Assembly (NCBI GenBank): GCA_964360255.1
Contig: CAYHVK010000003.1
Location: 167,868 to 231,867 of the forward strand
From: CAYHVK01 sp964360255
Lineage (GTDB): Bacteria > Bdellovibrionota > Bdellovibrionia > Bdellovibrionales > UBA1609
Direction of reading: 5' to 3'
DNA length: 64,000 bases
Shown here: one piece after another, positions 32,922 through 41,980 of the stretch
Layout of the letters: each line of letters opens with the position of its first letter
Numbering within the stretch: position 1 is the first letter of the stretch
Translations under genes and position numbers: made by a program
Notes under the pieces: generated by a model
Database searches by the model: none
Told to the model about the DNA's origin: nothing
Seen by the model: the letters and a program-made list of their open reading frames with translations, nothing else

Positions 32922-33059
32922 CTACAGCAGAATAACAAAATGTATTGTCATTGTCAATACAAATACATGGATGAGCCAAATGAGGGGGTCTAAGTCTTTG
33001 AAGTCACGGGGTATCGTGTAGATACCTCCAAATTCCCGGTTAGAAAAAGTCTTATTCAT
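32922..33059 (-). CDS. 45-residue upstream ORF abutting the toxin gene
   Basis: ATG 33059 is preceded by AAGGTG with suitable spacing; the frame runs 45 codons and its TAG directly precedes the toxin ATG with no gap. The N-terminal half is polar (MNKTFSNREFGGIYTIPRDF) and the C-terminal half very hydrophobic (a membrane-like helix near the end). Its 3' half coincides with the toxin promoter. It could be a real small gene coupled to the toxin, a leader, or a chance frame; no family is recognised. Confidence 0.35.
   Translation of the reverse strand: MNKTFSNREFGGIYTIPRDFKDLDPLIWLIHVFVLTMTIHFVILL
32929..32961 (-). promoter_or_regulatory. Toxin-antitoxin promoter and operator
   Basis: On the minus strand TTGACA (32952-32957), 17 bp, then TATTCT (32929-32934): near-perfect sigma-70 boxes. 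The -35 lies inside the inverted repeat TGTATTG-N7-CAATACA (32941-32961), a natural autoregulatory operator for the antitoxin. The start point would fall at the toxin ATG, so the toxin message may be leaderless. Confidence 0.65.
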
Positions 33060-33238
33060 ATCTCAGCACCTTAAATCAAAAAACCAATGAATCATTAAGT
33101 TTAGTTGGTTCATCTTTTCTCAAGTTTTGAGATTCATCGGTCATTCGATAAATCGGTGTCGAATTCTTAGATCAAAGATGAACTGAAGCCGCATTTTGCC
33201 GCGCTTTAAATGCTGGGAGTCTGCAAAAAATTGAATAA

Positions 33239-36200
33239 ATGTCGATAAGTAGATTGGCTATGATAGTTGTACGTCAATTGAGCCAAAGGCTCGTACTTCT
33301 TAAGAATCTTCTTCTTTTCCTACTATCGATGGGAGTTGTGTCTTGTTCTCTTAAGACGACAGTTGAAGATTTAACTAAAGCTTCAGATAAGCCAACCATA
33401 ACAGTCAGCGACTTAAGTTTAACTGAAGGTTCAGGCGGCAACTTAGTATTTACTATTAGCCAAGTATGGCCTGAGAATATCGTGATTCCCTACAGCATGT
33501 CGGATGCAAGTGCCGAGACACCATCTGATTATACATCAGCTTCTGGTAATGTGACTATCGTGGCGGGGTTGACCTCGGCAACACTTGCGATTGCGACAGT
33601 CGATGACTCTGTATATGAAGGAGCAGAACAGTTCTTGGTCGATTTAAGCGCGCCAGCGAATGCCGTATTTTCTGGTGCGGCTCTCAGTGCTTCAAAGCCG
33701 GTTGAGGTGTTAGATAACGAAATACAGCCCACGGTGCAGTATGCCTCATCCACAAGTTCGGCTGGAGAGGCGACAACTCCTCATTTAGTTACAGTGACAT
33801 TGAGTGCTCCAGTACAAAGCGCAGTGACAGTAGCATATGCGGTAACGGGCGGTACGGCCACAGGATCAGGTGCGGATTTTACATTAACCAATGGGACGCT
33901 GACTTTTGCCGGCGGTGAAACAACAAAAGATATTTCGATCGCCGTGGTGAATGACGCGATTTATGAGGATGATGAAACCATCACCATGAATTTATCGTCT
34001 CCAGCGGTGGCAGCGCTGGGAGTTCAAACAACACATACTCACACAATCATTGATGATGAGTCGCCACCGACAGTGCAGTATGCAGCGGCAACATCAAGTG
34101 CTGCAGAAAATACGACTCCACATGGGATTGTTGTTACATTAAGTGCAGCCGCTTCATCGGCGGTGACGGTGAATTATTCAGTGACGGGTGGTACCGCTAC
34201 CGGTTCAGGTACAGATTATACATTGGCAGATGCTACATTGACGTTTGCCGCAGGCGAAACGACTAAGACTATTTCGTTCCCAGTTGTGAATGATGCGATT
34301 TACGAAGCTGGTGGTGAGACCATCGCTTTGAATATTAGCAGTCCGACAGTCGCGACACTAGGTTCACAAACCACACATACTCATACGATCACTGATGATG
34401 ATTCGGTGCCGATTATTACGTTTAATCAAGGGGCAATGAGCTCTGATGAAGACGATGGTGTTGTGAATATACAGATTGATTTATCAAATCCATCTGATGC
34501 AGCTCTAACGGTGGATTATGTTGTCACGGCAGGTACAGCTACCGCATCTGGTACGGACTATACCTTAAGCGGTACAACTGTCACAATTGCTGCAGGTCAA
34601 ACAACAGCCAATTTATCTTTGACGATTGTAGATGATGTCATCAGCGAATTAACAGAAACGGCTGAAATCACATTGTCGAATCCGTCAGGTGCCACAGTGG
34701 GAGTGCCTGGTATTCACACTCATTCAATCATTGATAATGAAGTTTTACCTAAAATTAATTTTGCTGCCGCTTCAGCTTCAACCGGCGAAGCAACGGCCAC
34801 GCAAAATATAACGGTGACTTTGAGTGGGACATCTTCACAAGCTGTTACAGCAGACTATGCGGTCACTGGTGGTAATGCGACGGGTTCGGGTACGGATTAC
34901 ACTCTTGCTAGTGGCACACTTACATTCGCTGCAGGCATGACTTCGCAGGATATTACAATAACCATTGTGAACGATGTCCTTGCTGAAGGAAATGAAACAG
35001 TTGAGGTGACGCTCTCAAATCCTAATAGCTATGCGGCACTAGGTACTACAACTCTCCATACTCACACTATATTAGATGATGAGAGTGCGCCGACGGTGCA
35101 ATATGCAGTCAGTACGTCTAATGCAAATGAGAATGTGGGCTCGCATACAATTCAAGTCACATTAAGTGCGGTCGACAGTGTTGCGGTGACGGTTGACTAT
35201 GCTGTTACAGGTGGCTCGGCAACTGCCGGCGGCACAGATTATACGTTGGCTAATAACACTTTAACTTTTGCGTCTGGCGAAACAGTGAAGAATATCGTTA
35301 TCCCTGTTGTGGATGACTCACTCGGCGAAGACGATGAAACCATTGAGATTACATTATCGAATGTGGCGGGCGGTGTATCAACGTTGGGTGCTCTCGATGA
35401 GCATACTTTCACGATCAATGCTTCTGATGCGCCAACAGTCCAGTACTCTGCTACAACTTCAAGTGAAGATGAGGATGTATCAGGCGGTGCTCATTATATT
35501 GCGGTGGCCCTTTCAAATGTAGCTGATGCGGATGTAGTAGTGGATTTTTCTGTCACAGGTGGTACGGCGTCAGGCTCGGGTACAGACTACTCTCTTCTGA
35601 CGGCATCACCATTGACTATTACGGCTGGGCAAACAGTGGCAACGATTGCACTGTCGTTGAATGATGACGCTATTTACGAAGATGATGAGACCATTTTATT
35701 TGATATCAGCAATCCTTCTGCCAGTGCAACCTTGGGTTCTAATACAACTCATGCAGCTACGATTGTAGATGATGAAACTGCACCAACTGTGCAGTATGCG
35801 GCGGCTACATCAAGCGCGGCTGAAAACAGTACGCCTCATACGATAGTTGTGACTTTAAGTGGCGTGGCCTCATCCGCAGTGACGGTAGATTATGCTGTCG
35901 CTGGCGGTACCGCCACCGGTTCAGGTACAGATTATACATTAGCTGATGCTACATTGACATTTGCCGCTGGCGAAACGACGAAGACCATTTCGTTTGCGGT
36001 CGTGAACGACACTATTTATGAATATAATGGTGAAACGATTAACTTAGATATTTCAAATCCGACAGTGGCCACGTTAGGTTCGCAAACCACTCACACACAT
36101 ACGATAACAGATGATGACACGGCACCAGAGCTTTCAATTGCTGACAACGCCGAGACAGTGACTGAAAGTGTGGGCACACACAATGTGGTTGTCGACCTCA

Positions 36201-39200
36201 CAAATGCCAGCTCAGCAGATATTGTGGTGAATATAACTCTTGGTGGTACGGCTACAGGTGGCGGCACAGATTACACTCGGGCAACGACATTTACGATCCC
36301 GAGTGGATCAACAAGTTACTCATTGCCAGTGGTCATCGTCGATGACTCTGACGGTGAATCGAATGAGACGATTATTTTAACAATGGCCAGTGTTACTGGT
36401 GGTGCGACTGCTGCGACGATACATAGTACTGATAACACGCAAACGATGACGATCACCGATAATGATGCGGCTCTGTTTACGTGGTTGGGTACGACCGGTG
36501 ATGGTCTTTGGAGCACGGCTAGTAATTGGGCTGGTGGCGCAGTGCCAAGTGCTTCTGATACGGCGATTTTTACAAGTGTTTGTGCCAGTAATTGTGCGGT
36601 CAGCATCGATTCAAGTATCAGCGTAAAAGGTTTTGATATTCAAAGTTCGTACACGGGCACCATTACTCAAGCTAGTACGCATACTGTGACAGTGGGTTCA
36701 GATGGTTGGACACAAGCTGGCGGTACATTCGCTGGCGGTACGGGTGCGATTACAATGAACGGCGCTGTGGCCGTAACAGCTGGAGTGTTCACTTCAACAA
36801 GTGGGACGATGAGTATTGCGGATTCTTATCGTATGCAGGCCTCAACATTCAACCATAATAGTGGGACCGTAGTGTTTCAACCAGTGGCTAATGAAGATTT
36901 GCGGCCGGGTACAGATGATTACAATCACGTCACATTTCAATACTCTTCAGGCATTGCATTAAATCTTCAAACCGAAACGTTAGAAGTTAAAGGCGACTTG
37001 CTCTTTGATACGACGGGTGGCGATATTAATAATGGTACAATTAACGCCTATGCCGATATCGATCTCAATCAAAATGGCATTAGTGGTGATATATCAACGG
37101 CGGCGACTATTGCGGTTGTTGGCGGTACGGGAGTTACGCAAACGCTCACGAGTTTAGGGGCATCAGGCAGCTTATCAAAGTTGGTCATTAATTCTCTGAG
37201 TGACGTGGTTTTTGCCGGTACAATTAGTATTTCGCAAGATTTCACTCATACGGCATCTAACAGTTTTGATCCTAGCACATCTACAGTGCGAGCTACTGGC
37301 AGCAGTATTACCCAGACTTTTGATCTGAATGGTATTCATTTGTATAACTTGCGCCAGTACATGAACGGCACTGGAGCGCTCGACTTCACGGGAGACACTG
37401 TCTACGTTGATAACGATCTCACGCTAGAAGGACGTGCAGCGACTGTTGAAACCAACAACGGTACGATTGAAGTAGCTGGGAATTTATCGGCCACAACATT
37501 CGGTTCAATCGGTACGGCCGCTATTGTGATGACAGGCTCTAGTAAAACAATCGCTCAGACGGCTGGATCATTGCCAGCTACATTGCGCGTGAATTCCTCT
37601 GGGACTATAACCTTAGCTTCAAATGTGTCTTTATCTGTATCTGGGGCCGATTTCGATATGGTGGCCGGTACGCTTAATCAGAGCAGTCATAATTTAACTA
37701 TTGACGACAATCTCAGTACTGCAGCAGGTACAGTTATTTATAAGAGCTGTGGTACTCTCACTTACTCAACTCATTCGACGGCGTTAGGCACCATCTATGA
37801 CGGCAGTGATGTTTCAATCTCTATCGCAGATGCTGCAACTGTGGGCGAGGGCGACCCAATGGCCTTTGTTGTGACGCTAACTCCAGCCAACTGTATGGCG
37901 ACAACGTTTGATTATGCAACATCCACGGGTACGGCGACTAGTGGAAGTGACTTCACGGCCTCATCAGGCACAGCCACTATTACAGCGGGCGTGACGACTC
38001 ATACGCTTTCTGTTTCAACAACGGATGACGCAATTCAAGAGCCGAGCGAATACTTAACAATGACGTTGAGCAGTTTAATGAGCGGAGTCTACAGCGCCGA
38101 TGTCGTAGCAACAGGCAGTATTACCGACAATGATTTGATGCCGACCGTGGATTTTGCGTCAGCATCGCAGACTGTTGATGAAGATTTGGCCGGTGGCACA
38201 GTGACCATTGTGGTCACTTTATCAGGGGCTTCTAGTTATGACATCACAGTGCCATTCTCATTGAGTGGTTCAGCGACAGGTTCGGGCACGGATTACACGG
38301 CACCGAGTTCGCCACTCACGATTCCGGCTGGCGATACGACGAAGACGGTTACTTTTAGCGTCGTGGATGACTCAGACTTTGAGTCGGATGAAACAGTGAT
38401 CTACACAATTCTAACGCCGACCAATGCGTCGTTGGGCGCGACGACGGTTCATACTGTGACCATTGAAGATGACGATTCGCCAATTGTGAACTTCTCAACT
38501 GCCTCACAAAGTGTAGATGAAATTCCAGGTTTAAGTGGTACCGCTTGGACATCGGGTTACTCGGCGTGGACGAAGCGCCTGCGCATGACTATTGACAATA
38601 CAGGCAGTGCCGAGGCTTTTACTGACTTTACAGTGCGGGTGAGTTTACAGGGGCTTGTGGATAATGCGGATGTGCAATCAGCTGGTCAAGACCTACGCTT
38701 TTTAACTCCGAATGGTACGTTACTCAATCACGAAATTGAAACTTGGAACACGACTACGAAAGAAGTATGGGTCAAGTTGCCATCGATCGCGGCCTCTGAT
38801 TATACGCACTTCTATGTCTACTACGGCAATAGTGGTGCGAGCGATGGTCAAAACATCACGGCCTCATGGAACTCGAACTATTTAGCGGTTTGGCATTTAG
38901 ATGAATCTGCAACCACATCATTAGATTCTACATCTAATAGCATAAACATTACGAAAACCTCAGTGAGCCAAGTTTCATCAGGAGCCATCTCCGCTGGGGC
39001 AGGGTTTGTTTCGACCTCGTCATCTCATGCTAATGCGGGGACAACGTCCACTCTCCTCCCAACAGGAGGTGATTTAGTTGTTTCGTTATGGGTGAATCCG
39101 ACAACCACTGATTTAGGTTATATTCTCAACCGTGGCTCGAGCACCTCGAAAGGTTATTCGATCTTTGTTTCAGCCGGTAATTATCGCTTTAGGTTTCGTA

Positions 39201-41959
39201 ATAGCTCATCATCTACAGCGTCAGTTTACTCGGGGCAGATCACTTTAAATGAATGGGCTCACGTTGTTGGTGTGTATTCAGACACTGATAACACAAATAA
39301 AATTTATGTGAATGGGCAGTTGATCGCGACAGAATCAAATACATATTCATTGAGTGCAACGGCGCAGAGCTTTTATCTTGGCCGCTATAGTTCAAGTTAT
39401 TTTGATGGTTCGATTGATGAAGTTCGTATTCGTAATGCAGCCGTCACAGACCACTGGGTGAAAATGGAGTACTTGTCGCAAAGTAACTCTCTTCTTAACT
39501 ACGGCCCTGTTGAAACACAATCAGATGGAGCCATCAGCGTCATTGCGACGGCCACAACTGCAAGTGGCTCGAATATTGTGATACCAATTACAGTCACGGG
39601 CACGGCGACAGCGGGGACGGATTATACAAGCTTTGTGAGCAACATTACTATTACGGCCGGCCAAACAACAGCCACCGTAACCTCTAATATTTATCGCGAT
39701 ACGGCTTCTGATGACGATGAAACAGCGATTTTAACAATGGGGACTCCAAGTGGGGCCTCATTGGGTACGACAACCGTTCATACTATTACTATCAATGATG
39801 TAACTAACAATGCACCTGTGGCGACAGGTGATTCGATTCAGCTGCAGCCAGATTCAGTATTGAATACAGTATCAGTTTTATCTAATGATACAGATAGCGA
39901 CAGTGATTTGATTATGATCACAGGTGTAACTCAGGGCACATACGGGACAGTTACATACAGCCCGGTTAAGGTTTTCTATACTCCGAACCCAGCTTTCAGC
40001 GGTGCAGACTCTTTCACTTATACGATCAGTGACGGACGCGGTGGTACGGATACAGGTACGGTGAACGTGACGGTGCGCAGTGGCTTCAACTGGACGGGTG
40101 GAACTTCAACGGCCTGGAACGTGGCCGGCAACTGGTATGGTGGGGCTGTGCCGGGCGCCGCCGATGTGGCGTATTTCTCTGATGCTTATTGTTCAGTGAA
40201 CTGTTCAGCGACAATTAGTGGAGTGACAAGTATTGAGGGCATCGCGCTGTCGGCCAATTACACAGGTACGGTCACTCAAAATGCAAATCTCACTTTAAGC
40301 GGTTACGGTTTAAATATAGCGGGTGGTACATTCACCAAGACCACGTCTACGATCACCCTGGACGGGCCAATAATACAAAGTGGCGGCACGTTTAATGGTG
40401 GTTCAGGGAATATTACTTTAAGCGGTCGTCATATTTTGGTGACGGGTGGTACGTTTAATTCAACATCTGGTACATTGGCGAACACAGCCGATACGGATGA
40501 CCGCTCGACAACGATGACACTTGCTGGTGGTTCGTTCAATCACAATAGCGGGACAGTCACGATCGATCTCACAGGCGGAATTCAGCACTATTGCAATATG
40601 AATGGTGTGACTTTCTATAAGCTCACAATTTCGGGGACCATAGATTGTAAATTTAATTCGTCAACGATAACTGTGAACAATGATCTGACTTTAAGTGGAG
40701 CTAATGGAATATACATTGAAGATCTAACCATCAATGCGAAAGGCCATATTAATACATCGGGAACGAATTTGGGCATCAACTATTGGGTGATTATGAACGG
40801 TACGACTCCGCAAACAGTTACAAGTACCGTTACGACTGGCAATAACTCATTCATAGCTTTAGAAATTGCTTCAAGCTCAACAGTCACTTTAAGTGGTTTT
40901 ATCGGAGTGCAAAGAAACTTGAAATATACAAGTGGAACGCTCTCGACGAGTGGTTCGACGATAGAGATGTATTCGAGTAATTCAATGTACATAGAGGTCG
41001 CCGCTATGGGTTCGAATATGTTTGATAATCTTATTTTAAATTCAGGCTCCGGATATAATGCTTATATTACAGGTACAGTGAAGGTGGCTGGTACTTTGAC
41101 TATGCGAGGTAGCGGTCGTTTGGACGATGGTATTATCGAAGCCTATGGTACAATTGAGCCAGAAAAGAACGTTGTGTCTGCAGGCAGCGCGTATACGACC
41201 ATTATTAAAGCCAAAGGCAACCCAACGCAGACAATCGCCTTTCCGACGGCTACAGGCCAGTCTCTGACCAATCATCTTCATATCGATAATGGTACGGGCG
41301 GTACACTCAGCTTTACGGGTGATGCGATCAGTTCTGGTGGATTCACTTATGTATCGGGTACGGTGACATGGCCGGCAAGCATTGAATTTAAATATCAGTA
41401 CTATTCGCAATCGAGCGATTTCTCAACTATGCCAGGCACTATGAAGTTTAACGATGTTGTATTTAATATATCTGGTTATACTTTCAGTTTGACGGGCAAT
41501 ATGAATATTGCCGGCAATGTGACTTTTAACGCTACCACTAATTCCTCAGGCCGCTTCAGAGAGGGCAATATTAATTTAGAAGGCAATTTCATATCCAATG
41601 GCACAGGTACTGCTGCGGCTTCAACGGGCGTAACCTATACAACATGGACTTTGATGGGCCCGGGTACACAAACTCTAACCGCAGGTTTAGTATCTGGTGA
41701 AGGTGTGCCGGCGGGGACACTCGTTGTGAATAAATCCACTGGTACGGTGGAATTAGCTTCGGCTTGGTATATGAAGGGCGGCAGCTCTGACATCCACATG
41801 CAGAGCGGTACATTGAATATGAATGGTTATTTATTGAACATCTCTTATGGTGGCGGTTCGGATAGTGTTCTCACTCTGGAGAGTGGTACCGTCATCAACA
41901 GAGGTGGCGGCACACTCACTTACGAAGCCATTGTCAACAACGGTGGTACGATCAATTAA
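33239..41959 (+). CDS. Giant Calx-beta surface lipoprotein, 2906 residues
   Basis: A signal sequence with lipobox VVSC near residue 36 is followed by about nine Calx-beta repeats to residue 1075 (each ends in the DDE-type Ca site, e.g. VVNDAIYEDDETI). Then come a Gly/Trp module (WLGTTGDGLWSTASNW) and a beta-helix-like Ser/Thr/Gly-rich stretch, two more Calx-beta repeats near 1520-1740, a third Calx-beta split by a DUF2341 and LamG unit (about 1762-2094), a cadherin-like or Big-type repeat near 2190 (APVATGDSI...TYTISDGRGGTDTG), a second Gly/Trp module near 2282, and a long beta-helix tail. It is presumably a calcium-stabilised surface adhesin. The start is uncertain (ATG 33239 or 33260) and there is no clear ribosome site. 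No dedicated export gene lies beside it. Confidence 0.85.
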   Translation: MSISRLAMIVVRQLSQRLVLLKNLLLFLLSMGVVSCSLKTTVEDLTKASDKPTITVSDLSLTEGSGGNLVFTISQVWPENIVIPYSMSDASAETPSDYTSASGNVTIVAGLTSATLAIATVDDSVYEGAEQFLVDLSAPANAVFSGAALSASKPVEVLDNEIQPTVQYASSTSSAGEATTPHLVTVTLSAPVQSAVTVAYAVTGGTATGSGADFTLTNGTLTFAGGETTKDISIAVVNDAIYEDDETITMNLSSPAVAALGVQTTHTHTIIDDESPPTVQYAAATSSAAENTTPHGIVVTLSAAASSAVTVNYSVTGGTATGSGTDYTLADATLTFAAGETTKTISFPVVNDAIYEAGGETIALNISSPTVATLGSQTTHTHTITDDDSVPIITFNQGAMSSDEDDGVVNIQIDLSNPSDAALTVDYVVTAGTATASGTDYTLSGTTVTIAAGQTTANLSLTIVDDVISELTETAEITLSNPSGATVGVPGIHTHSIIDNEVLPKINFAAASASTGEATATQNITVTLSGTSSQAVTADYAVTGGNATGSGTDYTLASGTLTFAAGMTSQDITITIVNDVLAEGNETVEVTLSNPNSYAALGTTTLHTHTILDDESAPTVQYAVSTSNANENVGSHTIQVTLSAVDSVAVTVDYAVTGGSATAGGTDYTLANNTLTFASGETVKNIVIPVVDDSLGEDDETIEITLSNVAGGVSTLGALDEHTFTINASDAPTVQYSATTSSEDEDVSGGAHYIAVALSNVADADVVVDFSVTGGTASGSGTDYSLLTASPLTITAGQTVATIALSLNDDAIYEDDETILFDISNPSASATLGSNTTHAATIVDDETAPTVQYAAATSSAAENSTPHTIVVTLSGVASSAVTVDYAVAGGTATGSGTDYTLADATLTFAAGETTKTISFAVVNDTIYEYNGETINLDISNPTVATLGSQTTHTHTITDDDTAPELSIADNAETVTESVGTHNVVVDLTNASSADIVVNITLGGTATGGGTDYTRATTFTIPSGSTSYSLPVVIVDDSDGESNETIILTMASVTGGATAATIHSTDNTQTMTITDNDAALFTWLGTTGDGLWSTASNWAGGAVPSASDTAIFTSVCASNCAVSIDSSISVKGFDIQSSYTGTITQASTHTVTVGSDGWTQAGGTFAGGTGAITMNGAVAVTAGVFTSTSGTMSIADSYRMQASTFNHNSGTVVFQPVANEDLRPGTDDYNHVTFQYSSGIALNLQTETLEVKGDLLFDTTGGDINNGTINAYADIDLNQNGISGDISTAATIAVVGGTGVTQTLTSLGASGSLSKLVINSLSDVVFAGTISISQDFTHTASNSFDPSTSTVRATGSSITQTFDLNGIHLYNLRQYMNGTGALDFTGDTVYVDNDLTLEGRAATVETNNGTIEVAGNLSATTFGSIGTAAIVMTGSSKTIAQTAGSLPATLRVNSSGTITLASNVSLSVSGADFDMVAGTLNQSSHNLTIDDNLSTAAGTVIYKSCGTLTYSTHSTALGTIYDGSDVSISIADAATVGEGDPMAFVVTLTPANCMATTFDYATSTGTATSGSDFTASSGTATITAGVTTHTLSVSTTDDAIQEPSEYLTMTLSSLMSGVYSADVVATGSITDNDLMPTVDFASASQTVDEDLAGGTVTIVVTLSGASSYDITVPFSLSGSATGSGTDYTAPSSPLTIPAGDTTKTVTFSVVDDSDFESDETVIYTILTPTNASLGATTVHTVTIEDDDSPIVNFSTASQSVDEIPGLSGTAWTSGYSAWTKRLRMTIDNTGSAEAFTDFTVRVSLQGLVDNADVQSAGQDLRFLTPNGTLLNHEIETWNTTTKEVWVKLPSIAASDYTHFYVYYGNSGASDGQNITASWNSNYLAVWHLDESATTSLDSTSNSINITKTSVSQVSSGAISAGAGFVSTSSSHANAGTTSTLLPTGGDLVVSLWVNPTTTDLGYILNRGSSTSKGYSIFVSAGNYRFRFRNSSSSTASVYSGQITLNEWAHVVGVYSDTDNTNKIYVNGQLIATESNTYSLSATAQSFYLGRYSSSYFDGSIDEVRIRNAAVTDHWVKMEYLSQSNSLLNYGPVETQSDGAISVIATATTASGSNIVIPITVTGTATAGTDYTSFVSNITITAGQTTATVTSNIYRDTASDDDETAILTMGTPSGASLGTTTVHTITINDVTNNAPVATGDSIQLQPDSVLNTVSVLSNDTDSDSDLIMITGVTQGTYGTVTYSPVKVFYTPNPAFSGADSFTYTISDGRGGTDTGTVNVTVRSGFNWTGGTSTAWNVAGNWYGGAVPGAADVAYFSDAYCSVNCSATISGVTSIEGIALSANYTGTVTQNANLTLSGYGLNIAGGTFTKTTSTITLDGPIIQSGGTFNGGSGNITLSGRHILVTGGTFNSTSGTLANTADTDDRSTTMTLAGGSFNHNSGTVTIDLTGGIQHYCNMNGVTFYKLTISGTIDCKFNSSTITVNNDLTLSGANGIYIEDLTINAKGHINTSGTNLGINYWVIMNGTTPQTVTSTVTTGNNSFIALEIASSSTVTLSGFIGVQRNLKYTSGTLSTSGSTIEMYSSNSMYIEVAAMGSNMFDNLILNSGSGYNAYITGTVKVAGTLTMRGSGRLDDGIIEAYGTIEPEKNVVSAGSAYTTIIKAKGNPTQTIAFPTATGQSLTNHLHIDNGTGGTLSFTGDAISSGGFTYVSGTVTWPASIEFKYQYYSQSSDFSTMPGTMKFNDVVFNISGYTFSLTGNMNIAGNVTFNATTNSSGRFREGNINLEGNFISNGTGTAAASTGVTYTTWTLMGPGTQTLTAGLVSGEGVPAGTLVVNKSTGTVELASAWYMKGGSSDIHMQSGTLNMNGYLLNISYGGGSDSVLTLESGTVINRGGGTLTYEAIVNNGGTIN
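34070..34407 (+). repeat. Intragenic Calx-beta DNA repeat, copy A
   Basis: A Calx-beta unit (from about residue 278) that is nearly identical in sequence to copy B at 35786-36122, including third-codon positions over long runs (for example the stretch around GGTTCAGGTACAGATTATAC). This points to recent duplication or gene conversion within the gene. Confidence 0.7.
35786..36122 (+). repeat. Intragenic Calx-beta DNA repeat, copy B
   Basis: The second copy of the unit at 34070-34407, about 1.7 kb downstream. The two copies differ mainly in their central strand (GVASSAVTVDYAV against AAASSAVTVNYSV). The intervening repeats are more divergent, so the duplication is not a simple tandem one. Confidence 0.7.
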
Positions 41960-41980
41960 GTGCCATAGTTATCAATTCCT

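Noticed and set aside
33082..33116. AACCAA/TTGGTT inverted repeat as terminator
   Set aside because: Only 6 bp with a 17-nt loop and no gene reading into it.
33239..41959. Repeated DNA in the giant gene as a CRISPR array
   Set aside because: Repeats are about 330 bp, in frame and code for Calx-beta domains; there are no short uniform repeats with spacers.
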